A model generated the notes under the pieces. That model made no database searches, had not been told where the DNA came from, and saw only the letters and a list, made by a program, of their open reading frames with translations. The position numbers and the translations under genes were made by a program. Shown here in pieces: positions 1 to 6,897 of a stretch of DNA of 8,262 nt. Positions within the stretch are counted from its first letter, which is position 1. Each line of letters begins with the position of its first letter. The DNA comes from JBKEAD01 sp047973165 (lineage in GTDB: Bacteria; Verrucomicrobiota; Verrucomicrobiia; Chthoniobacterales; JBKEAD01): the NCBI GenBank assembly GCA_047973165.1, contig JBKEBM010000006.1, positions 1-8,262 of the forward strand, in the 5' to 3' direction.

Positions 1-1722
1 CAGCCAGCTCCTGTAAACATGGTCAATCCGATCTCCTCGATTGAGGAGTATCTGGAAAAATCCGACTGGCGTGTCAATGCCAATGCCAACCAGGGATATT
101 CACTCGGTGGGATGATTCTGAACGTCGCCGGAAAAGTCATTGCCAACTACTGGCTCGACCAAATTTATCCAAAATCCATCGGCCAGGCGCATCGCGAAGG
201 CGACATCCACATTCACGATCTCGACATGTTTTCCGGCTACTGCGCCGGCTGGTCACTCCGCCAGCTCCTCGCCGAGGGCTTCAACGGCGTCGCCAACAAA
301 GTCGAATCCTCCCCGCCGCGCCACTACCACACCGCTCTCGGCCAGATGGTCAATTTCCTTGGCACCCTGCAAAATGAATGGGCAGGTGCTCAGGCCTTCA
401 GCTCTGTTGATACCTACCTCGCCCCCTACGTTCGTGCCGACAAGCTCACTCAAAAAGAAGTCGAGCAAGGCATGCAGGAATTCATTTTCAACCTCAACGT
501 CCCCTCCCGCTGGGGCACACAGACCCCCTTCACAAACCTGACTTTCGACTGGGTCTGCCCCGAAGATCTTAAAAATTCCCCGGCCCTCATCGGCGGCAAA
601 GAAAGCGGATGGACTTACGGAGAGCTGAATAAGGAAATGGAAATGATCAACCTCGCCTACCTCCGCGTCATGGCACGCGGCGACTCCCGCGGGCGCGTCT
701 TCACCTTCCCGATTCCCACCTACAACATTACCCCCGATTTTCCCTGGGAAAGCCCTGCCGCCGATCTGCTCTTCGAAGTTACTGCAAAATACGGTCTCCC
801 CTATTTCCAAAACTTCCTCAACTCTGACCTCCAGCCTCACATGGTACGCTCCATGTGCTGCCGTCTGCAGCTCGACCTGCGCGAACTCCTCAAACGCGGC
901 AACGGTCTCTTCGGCTCTGCCGAGCAAACCGGTTCTCTGGGCGTCGTTACCATCAACTCCGCCCGCCTCGGCCACGTCTATGCCGGAGATAAAGACGGCC
1001 TCCTCAAGCGCCTCGACGAACTCATGCTCCTCGGACGCCAGAGCCTCGAAATCAAACGCAAAGTCATCGACGAAAACATGGCACGCGGCCTCTACCCCTA
1101 TACCCGCCGTTACCTCGGCTCACTCCGCAACCACTTCTCCACTCTCGGCATCAACGGACTCAACGAGTGCATCCGCAACTTCACCCACGACGCCGAAAAT
1201 ATCACCACCCTCCGGGGACGCAAATTCGCCGCCGCCATCCTCGACCACATGCGCACCCGCATGGTCGAATTTCAGGAAGAAACCGGCCACCTCTACAACC
1301 TCGAGGCCTCCCCCGCCGAAGGAGCCACCTACCGCCTCGCAAAAACCGATCAAAAACGCTACCCAGGTATCCTCCAGGCCGGAACCCCCGAGGCACCTTA
1401 CTACACAAACTCCTCCCAGCTCCCCGTCGGACACACCGACGACCCCTTCCACGCCCTTGAGTTGCAGGACGAACTCCAAACCCGCTACACCGGCGGCACC
1501 GTTCTACACCTCTATATGAACGAAGCCATCTCCTCCGCCCGCGCCTGCCGTGAACTCGTCCGACGAGCTCTCTCGCGCTTCCGCCTCCCCTACATCACCG
1601 TCACCCCGACATTCTCTATTTGTCCCCGGCACGGCTACCTCAGCGGAGAACATGAGTTTTGCCCTCGCTGCGACAATGAACTCCGGGAGGAAATAGAATC
1701 CTCCGAACGTCAAGTCGCTTAA
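1..1722 (+). CDS. nrdD: Anaerobic ribonucleoside-triphosphate reductase, large catalytic chain (5' end outside window; lacks glycyl-radical segment)
   Basis: Class III ribonucleotide reductase reduces ribonucleotides to deoxyribonucleotides without oxygen, using a protein glycyl radical. The frame is open to base 1, so the gene probably starts upstream; an ATG at 19 is the first internal start and has no Shine-Dalgarno. No N-terminal ATP-cone is visible. Numbering from that Met, family hallmarks are DWRVNANANQGYSLGG (16-31), HIHDLDMFSGYCAGWSL (64-80) with the likely active-site Cys75, QNEWAGAQAFSS (118-129), VPSRWGTQTPFTNLTFDW (161-178), Cys280/Cys281 in SMCCRLQLD, and NLEASPAEG (427-435). 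The C-terminus has a zinc-site pattern, Cys535-x2-His538 and Cys548-x2-Cys551. The chain then ends in a short charged tail at residue 567, where relatives continue into the RVxGY glycyl-radical loop. That loop is encoded separately at 1761-1934. It is probably translated with that gene and nrdG. The family assignment is very secure; completeness of the 5' end is not known. Confidence 0.95.
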   Translation, partial: QPAPVNMVNPISSIEEYLEKSDWRVNANANQGYSLGGMILNVAGKVIANYWLDQIYPKSIGQAHREGDIHIHDLDMFSGYCAGWSLRQLLAEGFNGVANKVESSPPRHYHTALGQMVNFLGTLQNEWAGAQAFSSVDTYLAPYVRADKLTQKEVEQGMQEFIFNLNVPSRWGTQTPFTNLTFDWVCPEDLKNSPALIGGKESGWTYGELNKEMEMINLAYLRVMARGDSRGRVFTFPIPTYNITPDFPWESPAADLLFEVTAKYGLPYFQNFLNSDLQPHMVRSMCCRLQLDLRELLKRGNGLFGSAEQTGSLGVVTINSARLGHVYAGDKDGLLKRLDELMLLGRQSLEIKRKVIDENMARGLYPYTRRYLGSLRNHFSTLGINGLNECIRNFTHDAENITTLRGRKFAAAILDHMRTRMVEFQEETGHLYNLEASPAEGATYRLAKTDQKRYPGILQAGTPEAPYYTNSSQLPVGHTDDPFHALELQDELQTRYTGGTVLHLYMNEAISSARACRELVRRALSRFRLPYITVTPTFSICPRHGYLSGEHEFCPRCDNELREEIESSERQVA

Positions 1723-1760
1723 AATTTTTTTTAAACCTCAACCCCAACAACATATATATA

Positions 1761-1934
1761 ATGAAAAACGAAAATATCACCCTGCCCGAAGAAAAACGAA
1801 CACGTTGTGAAGTCTGGACCCGCGTCATGGGCTACCACCGTCCCGTATCCCAATTCAATAAAGGTAAAAAAAGCGAACACCGCGAGCGCCTTCATTTCCG
1901 CGAATCGCGAGCCATCGAAGCCAAAGCCGCATAA
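1761..1934 (+). CDS. Stand-alone glycyl-radical segment of anaerobic ribonucleotide reductase (57 aa)
   Basis: Starting at ATG 1761, the product reads CEVWTRVMGYHRPVSQFNKG at residues 16-35, then a basic tail with RERLHF (41-46). This matches the C-terminal glycyl-radical segment of NrdD proteins (pattern E-V-x-x-R-V-x-G-Y-x-R-P-V-x-x-x-N-x-G-K), which the preceding gene lacks. Gly24 (GGC, 1830-1832) is the predicted radical residue. The gene begins 38 bases after the nrdD stop, in a different frame, and no Shine-Dalgarno is visible in the A/T- and A/C-rich spacer. About 15 residues precede the conserved block, and the large chain has its own extra tail of similar size. This looks like an evolved gene split rather than a simple frameshift error. 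By inference the peptide docks into the large chain and is activated by the adjacent NrdG, much as GrcA/YfiD supplies a separate glycyl radical for pyruvate formate-lyase. A sequencing indel remains possible but less likely. Confidence 0.85.
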   Translation: MKNENITLPEEKRTRCEVWTRVMGYHRPVSQFNKGKKSEHRERLHFRESRAIEAKAA

Positions 1935-1959
1935 CACGATTTAGTAATCCAAATTCGTG
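1935..1959 (+). other. Small hairpin between the glycyl-radical gene and nrdG
   Basis: CACGATTT (1935-1942) can pair with AAA plus TCGTG (1951-1959), with one bulged T and an 8-base loop. A run of seven T begins at 1972, too far away for a classical intrinsic terminator. It may be an attenuator, an RNA-processing site or chance. The 60-base gap to nrdG shows no convincing promoter or ribosome binding site. Confidence 0.25.
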
Positions 1960-1994
1960 TATTCGTATAAGTTTTTTTCATAAATACAGCATCG

Positions 1995-2621
1995 ATGCGA
2001 ACACCCGCCCAGCGCCTCGCCGTCGGAGGCATTGAGCCGTTCACTACGATTGACTTCCCCGGACACCTCAGTGCAGTAATCTTCTGCCAGGGGTGTCCGT
2101 GGCGATGCACCTATTGTCACAATGCCCACCTTCAGCCATTTGGAGGTGAGAGCATCCCGTGGCCGGAAGTGCTCTCCTTTTTGGAAAATCGGATCGGCTT
2201 TTTAGAGGCTGTCGTCTTTAGTGGCGGCGAGCCGACGGCTCAAAGTGCCCTGCCGACGGCCATCCATGAGGTCCGCGAAATGGGCTTTCTTATCGGACTT
2301 CACACCGCAGGTATGTTTCCCGAAACTCTTGCTCGCATTCTTCCAACACTCGACTGGGTTGGCCTCGACATCAAAGCTCCCTTTGACACGCGCCACGACA
2401 CCCTCACTCAAAAGCCCGACTCCTGGCAAGCTGTCAAAGAATCCCTCCGTCACGTAGTGGCATCCGGCGTAAAATACCAACTTCGCACAACCCGTGATCC
2501 GACTCATCTTGATGAAGCTGCCTGTAAAGCAATCGATAAACAGCTCGACAGCATGGGAGCACAGCCCACCACCTGGCAAACCTGGCGGGAGCCTGTTGCG
2601 GTAGCTTCCGGTGTATTTTAA
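1995..2621 (+). CDS. nrdG: Anaerobic ribonucleoside-triphosphate reductase activating protein (radical SAM)
   Basis: This 208-residue radical SAM enzyme cleaves S-adenosylmethionine and abstracts hydrogen from the reductase glycine, creating the stable glycyl radical. The [4Fe-4S]-binding CX3CX2C motif is Cys34-Cys38-Cys41 within FCQGCPWRCTYCHN (30-43); Cys31 lies nearby. The SAM-contacting GGEP is at 77-80, followed by LDIKAPFD, typical of this activase group. The N-terminus (GGIEPFTTIDFPGHLSAVIF) is characteristic of the NrdG2-type/pyruvate formate-lyase-activase-like branch rather than the shorter E. coli NrdG. The ATG start at 1995 precedes the conserved block by a normal distance but has no Shine-Dalgarno. 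It lies 60 bases after the separate glycyl-radical gene, which is presumably its substrate. The protein should be cytosolic. The radical SAM family is certain, and position next to nrdD makes the partner assignment strong. Confidence 0.94.
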   Translation: MRTPAQRLAVGGIEPFTTIDFPGHLSAVIFCQGCPWRCTYCHNAHLQPFGGESIPWPEVLSFLENRIGFLEAVVFSGGEPTAQSALPTAIHEVREMGFLIGLHTAGMFPETLARILPTLDWVGLDIKAPFDTRHDTLTQKPDSWQAVKESLRHVVASGVKYQLRTTRDPTHLDEAACKAIDKQLDSMGAQPTTWQTWREPVAVASGVF

Positions 2622-2787
2622 CCTGGCGCCAACTTTTGTGCACACCCGGAAACCTCATTTTGACAGTGCTTGGAATAAAATCCGAAACATCAATGCCCGT
2701 GAGAATCTCAAAGCAAGACATTGGCTAAATCCTCATGTCGAGTTGGCCGCCTAACTTTTTTGTCCTGCACTCGTTCTTTAACCTGGC
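2617..2787 (+). repeat. 11-base direct repeat at the two ends of the nrdG-dnaG spacer
   Basis: TTTAACCTGGC occurs exactly at 2617-2627, overlapping the nrdG stop codon, and again at 2777-2787, about 50 bases before dnaG. A looser similarity (AACTTTT...GT...GCAC) also recurs inside at about 2631-2643 and 2753-2770. The repeats could mark an old insertion or duplication, or a pair of protein-binding sites. No transposase remnant or terminal inverted repeat is seen. Confidence 0.4.
2638..2754 (+). CDS. Possible 38-residue peptide in the nrdG-dnaG spacer
   Basis: A frame beginning at GTG 2638 and ending at TAA 2752-2754 encodes a basic, protein-like peptide containing PHFDSAWNKIRNINARENLK and ending HWLNPHVELAA. 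GTG 2611 and CTG 2623 are alternative in-frame starts; the frame is closed upstream by TAG at 2602. I do not recognise a family. It is not ribosomal protein S21, which often sits immediately upstream of dnaG-rpoD. No Shine-Dalgarno is visible, but its neighbours also lack one. A frame of this length can easily occur by chance, so this is only a candidate. It could be a leader peptide for dnaG. Confidence 0.18.
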   Translation: MHTRKPHFDSAWNKIRNINARENLKARHWLNPHVELAA

Positions 2788-2801
2788 AAAAAACAAATTT
2801 C

Positions 2802-2819
2802 GACAAGCGCAGCTTTGTC
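2802..2819 (+). other. Small hairpin just upstream of dnaG
   Basis: GACAAGC (2802-2808) pairs with GCTTTGTC (2812-2819) around a 3-base loop with one bulged base. The structure ends 17 bases before the dnaG GTG. It could affect translation initiation in a gene with no Shine-Dalgarno, but chance cannot be excluded. No T-run follows, so it is not a terminator. Confidence 0.22.
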
Positions 2820-2836
2820 AGACATGCTGGTAAATT

Positions 2837-4612
2837 GTGCCTCGAATTGCTCAGGAAAGTATCGATCAGGTTTTGGACGCGACAGATATTGTCGAGGTCA
2901 TCGGCTCCTATTTGAAGCTTCAGCGTGCAGGCAGCAGCTTCCGCGGGCTTTGTCCTTTCCACCAGGAAAAGACGCCGAGTTTCAACGTCAGCCCGGCAAA
3001 ACAGGCCTTCCATTGCTTCGGCTGCGGTGCGGGCGGAGGCGTTTTGCAATTCGTAATGGATTACGAGCAGGTGGATTTTTTGATGGCTGTGCGGCGACTT
3101 GCGGATCGCGCGGGCATACACCTCATGGAAGATGCGGCCAGCGCAAATGATAAGCCGGATATGCGGCGTCGCCTGCTCGACCTGCACGAGAAAACAACAA
3201 ACTGGCTGCATCATTTTCTTCTGCGCACCTCCGAGGGAGCCGTTGCCAGGGATTATCTGAAGTCCAGAGGCTTCACAAAAGATATCGCAAAATCCTGGAA
3301 GCTCGGCTTTGCTCCCGACTCTTACACGGCCTTTACAAAACAAGCCCGTGAGTGGGGTTTCAAAGATGATGAGATACTCGCCTCGGGGCTGGCTGCACCC
3401 CGGGAGGGAGACCGCAGCCTCTACGACCGCTTCCGGGGACGCATGATGATCCCGATTTGCAACGACTACGGGGAAGTGATTGCCTTTAGCGGGCGCAGCC
3501 TGCAGGCAGAGGTTAAAACAGCCAAATATGTCAATTCGCCGGAGACAGCAATTTTTCATAAAGGAAAAACCCTGTTCGGCCTGCATCGAACAAAGCGCTC
3601 AATCATCAATGCAGGTGAAGTCATCGTCTGCGAAGGCCAGCTCGATTTAATCACCGCTGTCGAGCAGGGGCTGGAAAATATCGTCGCCTCGCAGGGAACC
3701 GCATTTACACCTCGCCAGGCGACTTTGCTCAAGCGATTTGCTGACAAAGTAATTCTCTGTTTCGATTCCGATGCAGCGGGAAAAAAAGCTGTCCGCCGCT
3801 CACTCCCCGCACTTCTGGGGGTAAATCTGGATATCCGTGTGATGGGCCTGCCTGGGGGACAGGATCCGGATTCTTTTATTCGATCCGAAGGTGCCGATAC
3901 CTTTCGGCAACACGCCGAAAATTCCCTGGAAATCATCGATTTTTTACTGAGAGACGCAATCAATCTTCCCCCTGCTGAGACAGCACAAAAAGTGGATGAG
4001 ATCAGCAGCGTTCTGGCTCTTATCTCTGATTCGCTCATTCGGGGCAAACAGATTAACAAAGTGGCGGCTCATCTATCCATCAACCCGCAGGACCTGCACG
4101 GTGCGGTTCGAAAAGCATTTAAAAATTCCTCTAAGGACGTTTACTCGCAGGATTTGGATGAAGAAAAGACCAAGTCTGAAAAGCCTTTAACCCTGAATCC
4201 TACAGCTGAATTTTTTTGTAAAATGGCGATTAGTTGTCCGAAAGTTAAAGCTTACCTGCGAGACCTGAAAGACCCCTCTCTCTCTGATTTAGGAGGGGAT
4301 TTTTTAATTGTTCACAAAATAGTCAGTGCCGACTTTACCCCGGAAAGACAGGCTTTCTGGCTGGCGACACAGACCGCTGAGCTGCAGTCCTACATTGCCA
4401 GGCTGGACCTCCGCCATATACCGCAGAACCCTCTCGCTAAAACGAAGGATTACTGGAAGGGCGTTCTGAATAATTATAAGCGCAACCGCCTTGCAGGCTT
4501 AACCGCCCGCTTACGCACACCAGGACTGAGCGCGGAAGAAATTATCCGGATTCAAAAGAAAATACTTGACATTCAAGGAGATTCTACTAGCCTCTCCGGC
4601 TCGTCAGATTAA
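2837..4612 (+). CDS. dnaG: DNA primase
   Basis: DnaG makes the short RNA primers for lagging-strand replication, working with the replicative helicase. The GTG start at 2837 is well fixed: an in-frame TAA lies at 2831-2833 and the protein begins PRIAQESIDQVLDATDIVEV, as in the family. The N-terminal zinc finger (CHC2 type) uses Cys39, His42, Cys60 and Cys63. The catalytic core has LYDRFRGRMMIPI (195-207) and FSGR (217-220). The TOPRIM domain has Glu266 in CEGQLD and Asp310/Asp312 in FDSDAAG, with a further acidic patch in GQDPDSF (341-347). The stretch from about 430 to 591 is divergent and corresponds to the helicase-binding region. The length, 591 residues, is normal. EGQLD replaces the commoner EGYMD, a tolerated variant. 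The stop is 29 bases before the rpoD start, so the pair is probably co-transcribed. No convincing promoter was found in the upstream spacer. Confidence 0.97.
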   Translation: MPRIAQESIDQVLDATDIVEVIGSYLKLQRAGSSFRGLCPFHQEKTPSFNVSPAKQAFHCFGCGAGGGVLQFVMDYEQVDFLMAVRRLADRAGIHLMEDAASANDKPDMRRRLLDLHEKTTNWLHHFLLRTSEGAVARDYLKSRGFTKDIAKSWKLGFAPDSYTAFTKQAREWGFKDDEILASGLAAPREGDRSLYDRFRGRMMIPICNDYGEVIAFSGRSLQAEVKTAKYVNSPETAIFHKGKTLFGLHRTKRSIINAGEVIVCEGQLDLITAVEQGLENIVASQGTAFTPRQATLLKRFADKVILCFDSDAAGKKAVRRSLPALLGVNLDIRVMGLPGGQDPDSFIRSEGADTFRQHAENSLEIIDFLLRDAINLPPAETAQKVDEISSVLALISDSLIRGKQINKVAAHLSINPQDLHGAVRKAFKNSSKDVYSQDLDEEKTKSEKPLTLNPTAEFFCKMAISCPKVKAYLRDLKDPSLSDLGGDFLIVHKIVSADFTPERQAFWLATQTAELQSYIARLDLRHIPQNPLAKTKDYWKGVLNNYKRNRLAGLTARLRTPGLSAEEIIRIQKKILDIQGDSTSLSGSSD

Positions 4613-4641
4613 AATATTCTCTGCACAACTCTCTTAATTCC

Positions 4642-6858
4642 TTGAAGAAACAGACCAAGAAATCATCCTCAGCGACTTCGAATAAATCAAAAAAAACGGT
4701 AAAACCCAAAGCCGACGCGAAGGCTCCCAAAACAGCCTCCAAGGCTCCTGCAAAAAAAGCAAAAACCGTAAAGAAAACGAAGCCTGCTGCCAAAAAAAAC
4801 GCAACTGCCAAACCTTCCGTAAAAAAAGCGGCGGTCCGGAAAGTTGCAGCAAAAAAAGTTCCGACGAAAAAATCGTCTCCTGTAAAAGTAGCCAAAAAGA
4901 AAGCCGCGGCACCCAAAGCGAAAAAAGCTGCAGTCAGGAAACCGACGAAAAAATCGTCTCCCGTAAAAGCAGCCAAAAAGAAAGTCGCAGCACCCAAAGC
5001 GAAAAAAGCTGCAGTCAGGAAACCGGTAACCAAAAAAACCGCAGCAAAAAAATCCGTTGCTAAAAAAACAGCAACCAAAACTGCGAAGGCCGCTAAAGCT
5101 CCTAAAACTGCTAAGAAAAAAAAGAAAAAGCTGACGACAAAAGACGCTCTTCAGAAAGTCGTCGAAGTAAGCAAACAGCAGGGCGATGCCCCGGCAGCCG
5201 CCAATGAAGCTCCCAAGCCTCTCAGTGGCGAAGAATTTCAAAAAGCAGTTAAAGAAAAAGTCCGCGAATTTATCCATCTGCACAAAGAGCAGGGATACGT
5301 CACTTTTGAAGATCTCAACGAAGCGCTGCCGCCCGGTAATCTGGATGAGCATTTTGTAGAGACCATTATTAACCAGCTTTTTGCAGTTGAGATCGAACTC
5401 ATCGACGCCTCGGATGTGGATAACGTCAAAGACAAAAAAGACGACGAAGAGCGCGATACAAAGGCCGATACCAAGCTCGACATCCTGGACGATCCCGTTC
5501 GCATGTATCTCAAGCAAATGGGGCAGGTTCCCTTGCTGACTCGTGAACAGGAAGTTGAAATCAGTAAGCGAATCGAAGATGCAGAGCTGAAAGTCCAGGA
5601 AATCCTTTATATTTACGGTTTCACCGCAAATGCTCACCTCGATCTGGCACAAAAACTTCTGGATCAGCGCGAGCGCTTCGACCGCGTAATTCTCGATAAA
5701 AAAATTGAGAGCCGCGAGCGCTACATGAAAGGGCTTCCAAAACTCTGCGCCAATGTCAAAAAGCAGAGCGACACCATCGCTGCGATCTACCGCTCAAAAA
5801 TCGCCGGGAAGGCGCCAACACCTGCGACTCAGAAAAATTTTGATAAAGCTTTGGCCGCCCTGCAAAAGCTCTACCCACGTTTTTTCTTTAAACAAAAAAT
5901 CATCGAAGATTTCGTTGGCCAGGCCGACGACATGATCAAAGCCGCAAAGAATCTCGAAAACGAAATTGCTCGTTTACACCGCTCCAGAGCTGCCGACAGC
6001 GATAAGGCCGAGCGCAATCTAAAAGCTCAATTCAGCGAATTGCAGGCCCGTATCTGGATGGACAGCGAGGCTTTCACGTCATCCTACAGCGATCTCTGCC
6101 TCTGGCACCGCAAGGCTCTCAAAGCCAAGACCGAAATGGTCGAGGCCAACCTGCGCCTTGTCATTTCCATCGCCAAGAAATACACAAACCGCGGACTCTC
6201 CTTCCTCGACCTTATTCAGGAAGGCAACATGGGTCTCATGAAGGCCGTCGAAAAATTTGAATACCGTCGCGGTTATAAATTCTCGACTTATGCGACGTGG
6301 TGGATTCGCCAGGCGATCACACGTTCGATTGCCGATCAGGCCCGGACGATTCGTATTCCGGTGCACATGATTGAGACGATCAATAAACTGATCCGCGTGC
6401 AGAAACAGCTTGTGCAGGAATACGGACGCGAGCCTTCACCCGAAGAAATTTCGGATGAAATCCAATTGCCAGTCGAGCGTGTTCGGGCCGTTCTCAAAAT
6501 GGCCCAGCAGCCCATCTCCTTGCAGGCACCCGTCGGCGACAGTGAGGACACGAGCTTTGGAGATTTTATCGAAGACAAATCCGCAGAGAACCCTGCCGAT
6601 CAGGCCGCAATCGTTCTTCTGAAAGATAAGATCAAAGACGTTCTCGAATCTCTCACCGAGCGCGAACGCCAGGTCCTGGAGCAGCGCTTCGGCCTTGTCG
6701 ACGGATACAGCCGCACCCTGGAAGAAGTGGGACGCCAGTTCAAAGTTACGCGTGAGCGTATCCGTCAGATCGAAGCCAAAGCTTTGCGTAAGATGCGGCA
6801 CCCCACCCGTATCCGCCAGCTTGAAGGTTTCCTGGAGCCACAGGATATTGTAGCTTAA
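4642..6858 (+). CDS. rpoD: Primary RNA polymerase sigma factor (RpoD/SigA) with lysine-rich N-terminal extension
   Basis: This housekeeping sigma-70 factor directs RNA polymerase to -10/-35 promoters. Residues 1-165 are histone-H1-like: 59 of the first 160 are Lys, only one acidic residue (Asp25) occurs, and a 27-residue unit is repeated in tandem (74-100, 101-127). Region 1.1 follows (about 195-260, with YVTFEDLNEALP), then region 1.2 (282-315, DDPVRMYLKQMG), a long non-conserved region (about 316-495), region 2 (498-570, NLRLVISIAKKY, DLIQEGNMGL, FSTYATWWIRQAI), region 3 (578-655) and region 4 (662-735, with helix-turn-helix TLEEVGRQFKVTRERIRQIE). The start is TTG 4642. CTG 4621 is the only other plausible upstream in-frame start, since TAG at 4588 closes the frame. 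No Shine-Dalgarno is present, and the first in-frame ATG is inside region 1.2. The 738-residue length exceeds E. coli RpoD (613) mostly because of the extension. The tail may bind nucleic acid; that is inference. Confidence 0.96.
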   Translation: MKKQTKKSSSATSNKSKKTVKPKADAKAPKTASKAPAKKAKTVKKTKPAAKKNATAKPSVKKAAVRKVAAKKVPTKKSSPVKVAKKKAAAPKAKKAAVRKPTKKSSPVKAAKKKVAAPKAKKAAVRKPVTKKTAAKKSVAKKTATKTAKAAKAPKTAKKKKKKLTTKDALQKVVEVSKQQGDAPAAANEAPKPLSGEEFQKAVKEKVREFIHLHKEQGYVTFEDLNEALPPGNLDEHFVETIINQLFAVEIELIDASDVDNVKDKKDDEERDTKADTKLDILDDPVRMYLKQMGQVPLLTREQEVEISKRIEDAELKVQEILYIYGFTANAHLDLAQKLLDQRERFDRVILDKKIESRERYMKGLPKLCANVKKQSDTIAAIYRSKIAGKAPTPATQKNFDKALAALQKLYPRFFFKQKIIEDFVGQADDMIKAAKNLENEIARLHRSRAADSDKAERNLKAQFSELQARIWMDSEAFTSSYSDLCLWHRKALKAKTEMVEANLRLVISIAKKYTNRGLSFLDLIQEGNMGLMKAVEKFEYRRGYKFSTYATWWIRQAITRSIADQARTIRIPVHMIETINKLIRVQKQLVQEYGREPSPEEISDEIQLPVERVRAVLKMAQQPISLQAPVGDSEDTSFGDFIEDKSAENPADQAAIVLLKDKIKDVLESLTERERQVLEQRFGLVDGYSRTLEEVGRQFKVTRERIRQIEAKALRKMRHPTRIRQLEGFLEPQDIVA
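4861..5022 (+). repeat. 81-bp in-frame tandem duplication within the rpoD basic extension
   Basis: Two adjacent 81-base units, 4861-4941 and 4942-5022, differ at only four positions by eye. Each encodes 27 residues running from PTKKSSPVK to KAKKAAVRK, with two amino-acid differences. The shorter echo KKAAVRK just upstream (residues 61-67) suggests repeated expansion of the same Lys/Ala motif. The near identity implies recent duplication or ongoing homogenisation, so repeat number may vary between strains. Confidence 0.93.
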
Positions 6859-6861
6859 AAT

Positions 6862-6897
6862 AAAAGGGGAGGCTCGTTTTACGACCTCCTCTTTTTT
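6862..6897 (+). terminator. Rho-independent terminator of the dnaG-rpoD unit
   Basis: AAAAGGGGAGG (6862-6872) pairs with CCTCCTCTTTT (6885-6895), with a single G-U wobble. After one bulged C, TCG pairs with CGA around the 5-base loop TTTTA. A run of six T (6892-6897) overlaps the 3' arm. It begins three bases after the rpoD stop, as expected for the end of the operon. Confidence 0.9.

Noticed and set aside
253..975. 240-codon antisense ORF opposite nrdD
   Set aside because: It is opposite a highly conserved catalytic gene with C-rich third positions, which removes antisense stops; the product shows no family features.
1730..1736. TTTAAAC, a classic -1 frameshift heptamer, between nrdD and the glycyl-radical gene
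   Set aside because: It lies after the nrdD stop and is phased for the small gene's frame, so a -1 slip there would leave the useful frame rather than join the two genes.
2660..2665. Perfect TTGACA as a -35 box for dnaG
   Set aside because: No acceptable -10 hexamer occurs 16-18 bases downstream; the nearest, TAAAAT, is only 10 bases away.
4587..5652. Long antisense ORFs opposite the rpoD 5' half, giving Phe-rich proteins
   Set aside because: They are complements of Lys codons (AAA read as TTT) in the basic extension and have no independent signs of coding.
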